15,594 nucleotides of DNA from Bacteroidales bacterium (GCA_030626465.1 DAOUOU010000051.1:1-15594), one strand, 5' to 3'. Numbered from the stretch's first letter, positions 1-7,442 are shown. Made by a program: numbers and translations. The notes: generated by a model from the letters alone, not told the origin.

Positions 1-684
1 ACGCGGATCACTGTTGTAATAACTTAATTGCTTTCCACCATATCCAAATACTCTTATGTTGGAATGATTTGAAAATCCCATGCTCTCCAAATCACTATAG
101 GTCAATTTATATATACCTGTCTTTGTAACCTTAATTTTATACCAGTAACCTGTTGAAAGCAACGAATTTGAAACCGATTTTACACTTTGTTCACGAAAAA
201 CGTCATACGGCGATTTTGAGGATTTTTCCTTTCTGATTAACTGGAATTCAATAAGTCTTTCGAGAGATCCCTTATCCGGATTATAGCGCAATACGTTTAC
301 CCCTATATTTAAAGACACATCCGTTCGGGCTTTATAAATAATAACTTCAGGAGAGATTTTTGGCAATGTTGCAGGGAGTTCGATGTTTTTTAATAAGCTG
401 TCGGGAACGTGTTCGAACATTAAATTAATAATTTCGAATTGTGAATTATCATAGTTTTTAATAGCTATTGCTTTTGAATATACAGGTAAAATATAGTCTC
501 CGCTATAGGACGCACCTTCAAATCGTAAATATTCTGTTCTGATTGTTTTCTTATCATGCTTATAGATATAAACGCCGTTGTCAATCCAGTTTATTTTATA
601 TATACCTTCCTGGGCAGATGAAAAACTTTCTAACAAAAAAAATCCGGTGAAAAGTAAAAGAATTCTACCTGCAAATGCCTTCAT
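1..684 (-). CDS. porU: Type IX secretion system sortase PorU, N-terminal part (runs off the left edge)
   Basis: PorU is the outer-membrane-associated C25-family protease that removes the C-terminal sorting domain of type IX secretion cargo and attaches cargo to the cell surface. Reading leftward from the ATG at 684-682, 228 codons are open to the window edge with no stop. Residues 1-24 form a signal peptide (MKAFAGR, a hydrophobic run, then SSA before QEG). Residues about 178-220 carry the stretch I recognise: STGYWYKIKV, then TGIYKLTYSDLESMG, then IRVFGYGGKQL, typical of the region ahead of the peptidase domain. The family is usually over 1,100 residues, so the catalytic Cys/His domain lies outside the window and could not be checked. 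The gene is divergent from the PorP/SprF gene, and gldJ is nearby, which supports the call. The alternative is another C25-like secreted protease, which is less likely. Confidence 0.88.
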   Translation of the reverse strand, partial: MKAFAGRILLLFTGFFLLESFSSAQEGIYKINWIDNGVYIYKHDKKTIRTEYLRFEGASYSGDYILPVYSKAIAIKNYDNSQFEIINLMFEHVPDSLLKNIELPATLPKISPEVIIYKARTDVSLNIGVNVLRYNPDKGSLERLIEFQLIRKEKSSKSPYDVFREQSVKSVSNSLLSTGYWYKIKVTKTGIYKLTYSDLESMGFSNHSNIRVFGYGGKQLSYYNSDPR

Positions 685-737
685 ATCAATAATCCCAATT
701 CAATAATGTAAGTATCAGTATGTAAAAACGACTTCTT

Positions 738-768
738 TTATCTATTATTGCGCCGAATATATAGATAA
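738..768. repeat. Inverted repeat in the divergent porU/porP gap
   Basis: The left arm 738-749 (TTATCTATTATT) pairs with the right arm 756-768 (AATATATAGATAA) over 12 base pairs, with one unpaired T at 760 and a six-base centre GCGCCG. It lies between two divergent type IX secretion genes, about 54 bases from the porU start and 31 from the porP start. It could be an operator for a dimeric regulator serving both genes, or a hairpin in the porP leader. No poly-T follows it on the plus strand, so it is not an obvious terminator. The repeat is seen directly; any function is inferred. Confidence 0.5.
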
Positions 769-799
769 TTAAATAAAATAATTACCGTTTCAATAGTAA

Positions 800-1756
800 A
801 TGTCAGTACGGTTAATTATAATAATAGTTACTCTTTTTGTCGTTTCTAATGTAGCGATCCTTACAACATATGGGCAAGATTTTCATTTTTCAAATCTTCA
901 TGAGAATTTGTTTAAATTAAATCCGGCTGTTATTACTCAAACAGAGCAATTATCCATGAATTTGACCTATCGTAATCAGTGGCCCGGAAACAGTGACTTT
1001 GTAACGTATGATGGAGGCGTCTTTTATACAGCAGAAAATTTTAAAAGCACAGCAGGTTTGTATATCTTAAATGATAACCAGGGACAAGGCATTATCAATC
1101 ATACAACTCTTTCTCTGATATATGGTTATAAGACAAGGATGGGTAAAATATATGAGATCTCAGCCGGATTACAGGGAGCCTATAATATCTATAACGCCAA
1201 TTTCTCACGACTTGTTTACGAAAATATGAGTTCGGCCTTACTTCCTGCTGACGATAATATTCAATTCTTTGATTTTTCAGCTGGGATAGAAATTGGAATA
1301 AACGAACAAACCTGGCTGGGGGCTTCTGTCTCACATATTACAAATCTTTCCGGATCATCCGGTTTTTTCTTACAAAGAAAATACAACATTTCATACCTTG
1401 GAAGATACACTCCGGGCACATCATTTGGCCGGCAGCAAATTAGTATTGAGCCTCTTGCAGTAGCATCTTTTCAAAATAACTTCAGCGAACTGCTTTATGG
1501 AGGAAGGCTTAGATATGAAATAATATACGGAGGACTTTACCTCAGGCAGAATATACAATTCCGTTTTGATGCTTTAATCATATTGTTAGGAACTAGTTTT
1601 AAAAATTCATCTTTTTTTTATACCTATGATATAAATTTGTCCGGAGCAGATTCAAGATTTACAAAATTAGCTGCTCATGAGGTAACTTTTTTATACAAAT
1701 TGGAGTATAAAAGGGAAAGTAATAAAAGGAGGGCAATAAAATGTCCTAAGGTATAG
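800..1756 (+). CDS. PorP/SprF family type IX secretion outer-membrane protein
   Basis: This is a predicted outer-membrane beta-barrel of the PorP/SprF family. Members work with type IX secretion, either as part of the machinery or in delivering particular surface proteins. The 318-residue length is normal for the family. Residues 1-25 form a signal peptide ending TTYG before QDFHFS. The mature start follows the family pattern: QDFHFS, then NLFKLNPAV (about 37-45), then the hallmark YRNQWPG (57-63). Alternating hydrophobic strands rich in Tyr, Phe and Gly follow to the end. The C-terminus is basic (KRESNKRRAIKCPKV), which is a little unusual for a barrel. There is no clear Shine-Dalgarno sequence, as usual in Bacteroidota. 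It lies 63 bases ahead of gldJ on the same strand and is probably cotranscribed. Family members are numerous, so calling this the core porP would be over-precise. Confidence 0.88.
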   Translation: MSVRLIIIIVTLFVVSNVAILTTYGQDFHFSNLHENLFKLNPAVITQTEQLSMNLTYRNQWPGNSDFVTYDGGVFYTAENFKSTAGLYILNDNQGQGIINHTTLSLIYGYKTRMGKIYEISAGLQGAYNIYNANFSRLVYENMSSALLPADDNIQFFDFSAGIEIGINEQTWLGASVSHITNLSGSSGFFLQRKYNISYLGRYTPGTSFGRQQISIEPLAVASFQNNFSELLYGGRLRYEIIYGGLYLRQNIQFRFDALIILLGTSFKNSSFFYTYDINLSGADSRFTKLAAHEVTFLYKLEYKRESNKRRAIKCPKV

Positions 1757-1819
1757 TTTATTAGAGTTGAATATTGTATATTAGAGTACATTAAATAGTA
1801 TTAATAAAACCGTTTTATC

Positions 1820-3307
1820 ATGAACTTTAAGCTGTCTGTAATTGCACAACTAGTCATTTTAGCATTTGTTCTGACATCTTGTGGCAGTGGAGGGAAATCT
1901 AGTTCCTCAACAACAGGATGGGATTACAACGATCCTGACGCTGGGGGATTCGAAGTACAATATGGCTATGAACAGGAAACAGGTCCGGGTCTGGTTCTTA
2001 TTGAGGGCGGAACATTTACGATGGGACGTGTTGAACAAGATGTATTATACGACTGGAATAATATTCCCAGGCGTGTGACTGTCAGTTCGTTCTACATGGA
2101 TGAAACTGAAATAAGAAATATTGATTACCGTGAGTACATGCATTGGATTTACAGAGTTTTCATTGACTATCCTGAAGTATATCGGAATGCAGTTCCCGAT
2201 ACTTTGGTCTGGAGAAGGGCTATGGCATATAATGAGCCCTATGTTCAATATTATTTCCGTCATCCTTCTTACAATGAGTATCCGATAGTTGGTGTAAACT
2301 GGTTGCAAGCAACTGATTATTGTGCCTGGAGAACTGACAGAGTTAATGAGGGTATTCTCATTAACCAAGGTATTCTTAATCCTGATCCCAACCAGGTAAA
2401 TGAAGAAAACTTTAATACAGAAGCATATCTTGCCGGTCAGTATGAAGGATTGGTAAGAGAAAATCTACCTGATTTAGATCCCAACAGAGATACCCGACGA
2501 GTCAGACTGGAAGATGGTATACTCTTACCAAGATACAGACTCCCTACCGAAGCAGAATGGGAGTATGCAGCCCTGGCATTAATCGGAAATTCTTACGAAG
2601 AAAGAATTTACGAACGAAGGATTTTCCCCTGGGATGGACATAATGTTCGAATGGACAGCAAAAAAGATCGTGGCCAGATGCGTGCAAACTTTATCAGAGG
2701 ACGTGGTGACTTAATGGGTATTGCCGGAGATTTGAATGATAATGCAACTGTGCCGGCTCCTGTTGATTCATACTGGCCTAACGATTATGGTTTATATTGT
2801 ATGGCAGGTAATGTTAATGAATGGGTGCAGGATATATATCGACCGCTTTCTTTTGAAGATGTTGACGAATTCAACCCCTTCAGAGGTAATGTGTTTAAAA
2901 AACTTGCAACTGACGTAGAAGGTAATATAGCAGAAAAAGACAGCTTGGGGAGACTTCGTTATGTGGAAATAAGTGTTGATGAAGCTATTAACAGATGGAA
3001 CTATAAGAAAGCTGATTATAGAAACTATCGTGACGGAGATTATGAATCGAGTATTGTTGAGGGTGGCGACTGGAATAGTGGTGTGAGAGATCAGGAACGT
3101 GGTTCTGACAGGATGTATCGCAGAGAAGTTGGTGATGAAAGCTCTCTGATCTCCGATCATTCAAGGGTTTATAAGGGCGGCTCATGGCGCGATCGTGCTT
3201 ACTGGATGACCCCCGGAGCCCGCAGGTATCTTGATGAGACTTCTTCACGCGATGATCTTGGTTTTAGATGCTCAATGATCAGAGTTGGAAGTCCGGGAGG
3301 AAATTAA
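1820..3307 (+). CDS. gldJ: Gliding motility / type IX secretion lipoprotein GldJ
   Basis: GldJ is an outer-membrane lipoprotein of the gliding and type IX secretion machinery. In Flavobacterium it is needed to stabilise GldK. The first 21 residues are a lipoprotein signal with lipobox LTSC (lipidated Cys21). A Ser/Gly linker and TTGWDYNDPDAGGFEV follow, then TGPGLVLIEGGTFTMG (54-69), which opens an FGE-sulfatase (SUMF1-like) fold that runs almost to the end. Other landmarks are MDETEIRNIDYREY, PIVGVNWLQATDYCAWR, RLPTEAEWEYAA, MAGNVNEWVQDIYRP, KGGSWRDRAYW and DDLGFRCSM. GldK shares this fold, but the TTGW opening and the place next to porU favour GldJ. At 495 residues it is somewhat shorter than the Flavobacterium protein as I remember it. 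The fold is probably structural here rather than sulfatase-activating. An intrinsic terminator follows. Confidence 0.9.
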   Translation: MNFKLSVIAQLVILAFVLTSCGSGGKSSSSTTGWDYNDPDAGGFEVQYGYEQETGPGLVLIEGGTFTMGRVEQDVLYDWNNIPRRVTVSSFYMDETEIRNIDYREYMHWIYRVFIDYPEVYRNAVPDTLVWRRAMAYNEPYVQYYFRHPSYNEYPIVGVNWLQATDYCAWRTDRVNEGILINQGILNPDPNQVNEENFNTEAYLAGQYEGLVRENLPDLDPNRDTRRVRLEDGILLPRYRLPTEAEWEYAALALIGNSYEERIYERRIFPWDGHNVRMDSKKDRGQMRANFIRGRGDLMGIAGDLNDNATVPAPVDSYWPNDYGLYCMAGNVNEWVQDIYRPLSFEDVDEFNPFRGNVFKKLATDVEGNIAEKDSLGRLRYVEISVDEAINRWNYKKADYRNYRDGDYESSIVEGGDWNSGVRDQERGSDRMYRREVGDESSLISDHSRVYKGGSWRDRAYWMTPGARRYLDETSSRDDLGFRCSMIRVGSPGGN

Positions 3308-3330
3308 AATATAAATAAAATATTATCTTT

Positions 3331-3357
3331 AAAGGCTGCTGAAAAGCAGCCTTTTTT
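3331..3357 (+). terminator. Intrinsic terminator after gldJ
   Basis: A perfect 10-bp stem (3331-3340, AAAGGCTGCT, with 3345-3354, AGCAGCCTTT) closes on a GAAA tetraloop and runs into six T's (3352-3357). It lies 24 bases after the gldJ stop and 14 bases before the murF start. It should end most porP-gldJ transcripts, so murF probably needs its own promoter or read-through. I see no clear murF promoter in the short remaining gap. The closest match to a -7 box, TATCTTTA, overlaps the terminator stem and has one mismatch. Confidence 0.9.
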
Positions 3358-3370
3358 CGTTCTTATACTC

Positions 3371-4687
3371 ATGCAAGAAATTAGCCAGTTTTATCATAGG
3401 TTTTTTAAATCAGACAACGTCTGCACCGACACCAGGAAGATCAAAAAGGGAGATATATTTATTGCATTAAAAGGAGAAAATTTCAATGGAAATGAATTTG
3501 CCCTGAAAGCCCTGGATAATGGAGCAGTTATAGCTGTGGTAGATAATCCGGATTTAGCTTCCAATGAGAATACATATCTTGTGGACAATACCCTGCTTTT
3601 TCTGCAGAAGCTGGCAAGTTATCATAGGAAAACATTAAAAATTCATGTAATCGGACTTACCGGAAGTAATGGAAAAACTACTACAAAAGAACTTATAAGA
3701 GATATCCTGTCTAAGAAATTCAGATGCCAGGCTACAAAAGAAAATCTTAATAATCATATTGGAGTACCTCTTACAATCCTCTCGTTCTTGACTGAAACTC
3801 ATTATGCAATCATTGAAATGGGAGCTAATCATCAGGGTGAAATTAAAAATCTCTGTGAAATTGCTTTGCCCGATAGCGGATTAATTACCAATATCGGCAA
3901 AGCACATCTCGAAGGTTTCGGAAGTCTGGAAGGAGTAATAAAGGCAAAAGCCGAGCTATATGATTACCTGGTCTCAAAATCAGGAAAAGTATATCTCAAC
4001 GGTGCAGATAACAGGTTGAAGAAATTAATTGATGCCTACAAGAATAAGGTAATTTACAATGATACTTCAGGATTGTGTTCCGGTAAGATCATAGCATCGC
4101 TTCCTTACCTTTCTGTTGAGATTTCAGACAATATGAATCATATTATTAAAATTAGCTCTCAATTCTATGGTGATTACAATCTTGAAAATATACTTGCTGC
4201 AGCAAGTATTGGAATTGATTCAGGCATCTCTCTCAACGAAATTAAATCCGCAATTGAAAAATACAAGCCAGAGAACAATCGATCACAGGTAATTCAATAC
4301 AGATCAACCACAATCATCCTTGATTGTTATAATGCCAATCCTACAAGCATGCAACTAGCCCTTATAAGCTTCTCTAAATTGAAAGCTAAGAAGAAGCTTG
4401 TTATTTTAGGGAGCATGAAAGAATTGGGCCGTTATTCTGAAGATGAACACGGTAGGCTTGTAGAGTTAGTAAAAAAACACAATTTCACAAAAGTTATCTT
4501 CGTGGGTAAAGAATATAAAAATTTCTTTTTAAGCAATGCACAATTCGTCGATTCAGTCGACCAGCTGATGGTATCTTTCAATTTGAGAGAATTTTTAGAT
4601 TTCTCAATACTGGTTAAAGGTTCCAGGGCTAATACACTTGAACAGATAACCAGCTTTTTTGTACCGGAGAAAGGGAATTTAAAGTAA
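3371..4687 (+). CDS. murF: UDP-N-acetylmuramoyl-tripeptide--D-alanyl-D-alanine ligase MurF
   Basis: MurF is the cytoplasmic ligase that adds D-Ala-D-Ala to the UDP-MurNAc-tripeptide using ATP, the last step in making the soluble peptidoglycan precursor. All three Mur-ligase domains are visible. The N-terminal substrate-binding part carries CTDTRKIKKGDIFIALKGE (about 18-36). The central ATPase has the P-loop GSNGKTT (98-104), then ENLNNHIGVPLTIL and IIEMGANHQGEI. The C-terminal domain carries LDCYNANPTSM and ends LVKGSRANTLEQI. At 438 residues it has normal length. The start has no strong ribosome-binding site, but the frame opens close to the family's usual N-terminus. Its last nine bases overlap the convergent receiver gene. 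I recall murF beside gldJ in other Bacteroidota, which fits an old conserved neighbourhood, though a terminator separates them here. Confidence 0.95.
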   Translation: MQEISQFYHRFFKSDNVCTDTRKIKKGDIFIALKGENFNGNEFALKALDNGAVIAVVDNPDLASNENTYLVDNTLLFLQKLASYHRKTLKIHVIGLTGSNGKTTTKELIRDILSKKFRCQATKENLNNHIGVPLTILSFLTETHYAIIEMGANHQGEIKNLCEIALPDSGLITNIGKAHLEGFGSLEGVIKAKAELYDYLVSKSGKVYLNGADNRLKKLIDAYKNKVIYNDTSGLCSGKIIASLPYLSVEISDNMNHIIKISSQFYGDYNLENILAAASIGIDSGISLNEIKSAIEKYKPENNRSQVIQYRSTTIILDCYNANPTSMQLALISFSKLKAKKKLVILGSMKELGRYSEDEHGRLVELVKKHNFTKVIFVGKEYKNFFLSNAQFVDSVDQLMVSFNLREFLDFSILVKGSRANTLEQITSFFVPEKGNLK

Positions 4688-5083
4688 TTGTCCCCTTAAT
4701 ATCAACACTTCATTCAATTTTTTTAAAAGTTTAACAGGAAGAATAGGTTTTGGAATGCAGGCATGAAAACCAATCTCATAACATTTATCTCTATCTAACC
4801 TGACTACGTCTGCACTATAAGCTATATAAATCAAATCAGGTCTGAATTTCCTTGCTGCTTCAATCACTTCAAATCCCGACAATTTTGGCATTAAAATATC
4901 AAGTATAGCTAAAGTATATGACGACTCTGTCATGATCTTTTCAAGCGCATCTTTCCCATTGGAGGCATAATCTACTTTGGCACGGGTTTTATTAAGTATT
5001 TTCTCCAAAAGCAAATAACTATACAGATCATCATCTGCTATTAAAAAATACTCATTCTCCCAATTGTAATCTTCGTAATTCAC
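4679..5083 (-). CDS. Stand-alone response-regulator receiver protein
   Basis: This is a single CheY-like receiver domain of 134 residues with no output domain, so it probably acts by binding a partner protein or as a phosphorelay step. The whole phosphorylation site is present: acidic pocket D17/D18 (in FLIADDDLY), phospho-acceptor D62 (LAILDILMPKLSGFEV), switch Ser90 (IAYSAD) and Lys112 (CIPKP). About 12 extra residues rich in Asn, Tyr and acidic residues precede the fold. It lies 21 bases downstream of the second, degenerate receiver gene and is probably cotranscribed with it. No histidine kinase is present in the window, so its partner is unknown. The 3' end overlaps the convergent murF by nine bases. 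Confidence 0.85.
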   Translation of the reverse strand: MNYEDYNWENEYFLIADDDLYSYLLLEKILNKTRAKVDYASNGKDALEKIMTESSYTLAILDILMPKLSGFEVIEAARKFRPDLIYIAYSADVVRLDRDKCYEIGFHACIPKPILPVKLLKKLNEVLILRGQLL

Positions 5084-5104
5084 CTTTTAAGGGTTAATAT
5101 CTGT

Positions 5105-5551
5105 TTAGGTTGTGTAGTCCATGTGCTCTTTCAAAGCTTCAATCAAACGGGAACTATCAGTATGCTTACTTATGCAAGCATCGCTCCCTGCTTCCAAATA
5201 TTTGTTTGACACAAAGCCATTGTCATCATTTAATATAGTAATCAGTGGCATTGACGGATATTTCTCCCGTATATGCTTTAGTATTTTGCGGAATGTGTTA
5301 TCTGATAATGAAGAAGAAATCACGATTGTTTTAATACCACGAACAACTTTTAATTTATGCAAAGTCTGGGAAAGAGAAATTGCTCTCGAAATTTTGGCTC
5401 CCGTATCCTTAAGCAATTCAGTAAAGTAAAGGAAATTCATATATTCATTATCAATATATAAAATACCCTTACCTGCAAAACAATTCTGGATTTTTGTACT
5501 CCTGTTTCTATGGAATAAAGATGTCGTTTTATTAATAGACACTTCTATCAT
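5105..5551 (-). CDS. Degenerate receiver-domain protein (pseudo-receiver) lacking the phospho-acceptor Asp
   Basis: This 148-residue protein has the outline of a receiver domain at about residues 28-145. It aligns by eye with its neighbour: GILYIDNEYMNFLYFTELLKDTGAKI matches the beta1-alpha1-beta2 start, and EAGSDACISKH matches the alpha4-beta5 loop, keeping Lys129. Where the phospho-acceptor Asp should be, the strand reads IKTIVISSSLSDN, placing Ser79 at that position. The usual Thr/Ser switch position is Asp109 (ITILNDD). D34-N35 replaces the acidic pair. It is therefore unlikely to take part in normal aspartyl phosphorylation and may act as a constitutive binding module. A basic, Ser/Thr/Asn-rich stretch of about 27 residues precedes the fold. 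A 93-base gap holding an 18-base palindrome separates it from the glycosyltransferase upstream. I infer the fold by eye; a profile search would settle it. Confidence 0.7.
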   Translation of the reverse strand: MIEVSINKTTSLFHRNRSTKIQNCFAGKGILYIDNEYMNFLYFTELLKDTGAKISRAISLSQTLHKLKVVRGIKTIVISSSLSDNTFRKILKHIREKYPSMPLITILNDDNGFVSNKYLEAGSDACISKHTDSSRLIEALKEHMDYTT

Positions 5552-5571
5552 ATGAAATTTGAAATGTATCA

Positions 5572-5589
5572 GTTAGTATTAATTCTAAC
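5572..5589. repeat. 18-base near-palindrome ahead of the pseudo-receiver gene
   Basis: GTTAGTATTAATTCTAAC is an inverted repeat with eight of nine pairs matching; the mismatch is T5577 against T5584. It lies about 20 bases upstream of the pseudo-receiver start, within the 93-base gap after the glycosyltransferase gene. Its position suits an operator for the receiver pair. The site is AT-rich, so chance is a real alternative. Confidence 0.35.
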
Positions 5590-5644
5590 CAGGGCATTAT
5601 AGTAACCCTTCCCCTTGGAAGTAAAGATCAATTCTATTACTGCC

Positions 5645-7345
5645 TTATTTTACCAGTACCTTAATTTTTGGTCCGTTCATTGCAGGTAGCTGATTACCTG
5701 TAGCTATTGAAATATACAGAGCGTATTTGCCCTTTTTTCCGGGAATATAAACCGGTACCGTCAGTTTGATTGATTCCCCGGCTGGTAAACAAATTGATTT
5801 GAGTGAAGCTATTTTCTTATGTTTCAAAAATTTTCTTCCAGTGTGGTAAGTTGCTGTAATTTCATCACCTGCTTTGAAATTCAAATCCAGGTGCCCTGGA
5901 TTGATAATTTTAACATCCAGATAAACAGTATCACCCAATGAAGCATCTATCCTTCGTTTGTCCGGATCAAGCTTAATATTATGATAAGAAGAAAAATCGT
6001 TAATTAACTCATAAGCATACTTCTCTCCTACAATTGATATCAACGTGTCTTCAGCATTGCTACTTTGCATTAAAAGTACTTTCTGATGCTGAACCTCATC
6101 TTCAAACGGCCATATATCATATTGATTTTTCCTATAGTAAATATTGTTGAGCGAATGACTAAACTTACCCTTTGTGTAAAATGAATATTTTGCGGGACGT
6201 TGAAACGAATTAACAAAAACAACCTTTCTACCATCTGCTAACGAATCGATCTGGGATGCCCATTTATCCCATTCATGCATTTCTCTGGCTGTACTAATAC
6301 TTTTCGGAAGAATATCTACCACCAAAAAAATACGTATCAAAATAAAAACTGCAATACTTGGTATAAATAATCTTTTTATCCATAAGGATGATTTTTCTGA
6401 TTTTACAATCTTTTGGTATGACAAGATTACTAAGGGTATGTAAGCAATAGCTGTCCAGTGAGCCTCAACATGACCCCTGAAACTTGATAAAAAGAAAAAG
6501 ATCAGAACACCTATCAGGTTATATTTAAGTGTCCTTTCAAAGATATTATTTGATTTATAGGAGAGTGCTGCGTGGAATACAATGACAGATACCAAAGGTC
6601 CGGCTATTAAAAACTGACTATAAAGAAAATTTAATGTGTGCTTAAAAGTATAAGCTGAGGAGCGGCTTATAAGATGGTACTTAAAGCTTGGAAAGCCATT
6701 TTGTATTTGCCAGAAAAGATGAGGCAAAAGAAACAGAGTAATCAGAACTGGTATTATCCAGAATGATCTGCGTCTTACAAGTTTAAGATTAGCCAAAAAT
6801 GAGAACAGAAGCAACAATACACCCTGGTACTTACTGTATATCATCAATGCAGCAACGACAGCCAGTATAATGGCCAGCCAATATTTGTCTTTGTGCAGGT
6901 AAATCTTATACACATACAAGAAAAGAGCAGCAAAAAAGATCATAGGAATATCAGGAATAGCAAGAAAACCCCCTACGTGACTCTGAACTAACGAAACAGA
7001 ACAGGTAAGGAAAATGAATAATGAGACTGGCCTGTATTGTGAATCAATAGTTGAAAATAATATCCCCATTGTTAGTGTGCCGAGTATACAAGTAAATAAT
7101 CGGACACCAAATTCATTCTGAAATAAGGAATAGCCTGCTTTTATCAGCAGGGCAATAACGGGTGGATGGTCAAAATAACCCCAATCAAGATGCCTTGAAT
7201 ACATCCAATAGTAAGCTTCATCGTGTGCAAGTTCTGTAAACGCTGATTGAAGAAGATTAATCAGGAGCCAAATAAATAGAAATATCCAAAGATATACCTT
7301 GTTCTTATTAATTAGTTTTAACTGATCTGGAAGAGAGTTCAGCAT
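5645..7345 (-). CDS. ArnT/PMT-type (GT39/GT83-like) membrane glycosyltransferase
   Basis: This is a polytopic inner-membrane glycosyltransferase of the dolichyl/undecaprenyl-phosphate-sugar-dependent class. Relatives move a sugar from a lipid carrier to a protein or to lipid A on the periplasmic side. After a first membrane helix (about 17-36) comes the family signature HDEAYYWMYSRHLDWGYFDHPP (41-62). D42 is the expected catalytic Asp, in the first periplasmic loop. About nine to eleven further hydrophobic segments follow to about residue 345. The last 200 or so residues are soluble; residues about 470-566 look like a beta-sandwich (PGHLDLNFKAGDEIT, LPAGESIKLTVPVYIPG), plausibly periplasmic. 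The acceptor and donor cannot be told from sequence. It is probably the first gene of a unit with the two receivers. A good -7 box with an abutting dyad lies upstream. Confidence 0.85.
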   Translation of the reverse strand: MLNSLPDQLKLINKNKVYLWIFLFIWLLINLLQSAFTELAHDEAYYWMYSRHLDWGYFDHPPVIALLIKAGYSLFQNEFGVRLFTCILGTLTMGILFSTIDSQYRPVSLFIFLTCSVSLVQSHVGGFLAIPDIPMIFFAALFLYVYKIYLHKDKYWLAIILAVVAALMIYSKYQGVLLLLFSFLANLKLVRRRSFWIIPVLITLFLLPHLFWQIQNGFPSFKYHLISRSSAYTFKHTLNFLYSQFLIAGPLVSVIVFHAALSYKSNNIFERTLKYNLIGVLIFFFLSSFRGHVEAHWTAIAYIPLVILSYQKIVKSEKSSLWIKRLFIPSIAVFILIRIFLVVDILPKSISTAREMHEWDKWASQIDSLADGRKVVFVNSFQRPAKYSFYTKGKFSHSLNNIYYRKNQYDIWPFEDEVQHQKVLLMQSSNAEDTLISIVGEKYAYELINDFSSYHNIKLDPDKRRIDASLGDTVYLDVKIINPGHLDLNFKAGDEITATYHTGRKFLKHKKIASLKSICLPAGESIKLTVPVYIPGKKGKYALYISIATGNQLPAMNGPKIKVLVK

Positions 7346-7363
7346 TCTTTTTGAAATAAAGAT

Positions 7364-7387
7364 AACCAGGGATTATCTAATCTGGTT
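7364..7387. promoter_or_regulatory. Dyad abutting the glycosyltransferase promoter, candidate operator
   Basis: AACCA (7364-7368) mirrors TGGTT (7383-7387), and inside it GATTA (7371-7375) mirrors TAATC (7378-7382), with two unpaired G's (7369-7370) and a TC centre. On the minus strand the element starts at the base after the -7 box (7395-7388) and would cover the transcription start and early leader of the glycosyltransferase gene. That is a classic position for a repressor site. It could instead act as a small leader hairpin (AACCAG with CTGGTT). The dyad is seen directly; the role is inferred. Confidence 0.45.
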
Positions 7388-7395
7388 CAAAAATA
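7388..7395 (-). promoter_or_regulatory. Bacteroidota -7 promoter box for the glycosyltransferase gene
   Basis: On the minus strand the bases read TATTTTTG, a full match to the Bacteroidota sigma-ABfr -7 pattern TAnnTTTG. It lies 42 bases from the start codon, giving a leader of roughly 35 bases. The -33 element is weaker: TTTC about 17 bases upstream, against TTTG at 19-21 in the consensus. Confidence 0.5.
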
Positions 7396-7442
7396 ATATA
7401 TTTAACACAATTGAAAACTTACATTCATAACTCCTAATTCAG

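Noticed and set aside
743..750. TATTATTG as a porP -7 box
   Set aside because: It has one mismatch to TAnnTTTG, lies inside the inverted repeat and has no -33 partner, so it is too weak to list.
2792..3160. 122-codon minus-strand open frame inside gldJ
   Set aside because: It is entirely antisense to a well-supported gene, has no start context or family resemblance, and mirrors gldJ codon structure.
5121..5429. 102-codon plus-strand open frame opposite the pseudo-receiver
   Set aside because: The minus-strand frame aligns with the receiver fold and its neighbour. This one has no recognisable motif and lies within it.
5608..5621. Small hairpin CTTCC/GGAAG between the glycosyltransferase and the pseudo-receiver gene
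   Set aside because: The stem is only five base pairs and no poly-T follows it on either strand, so it is not supported as a terminator.
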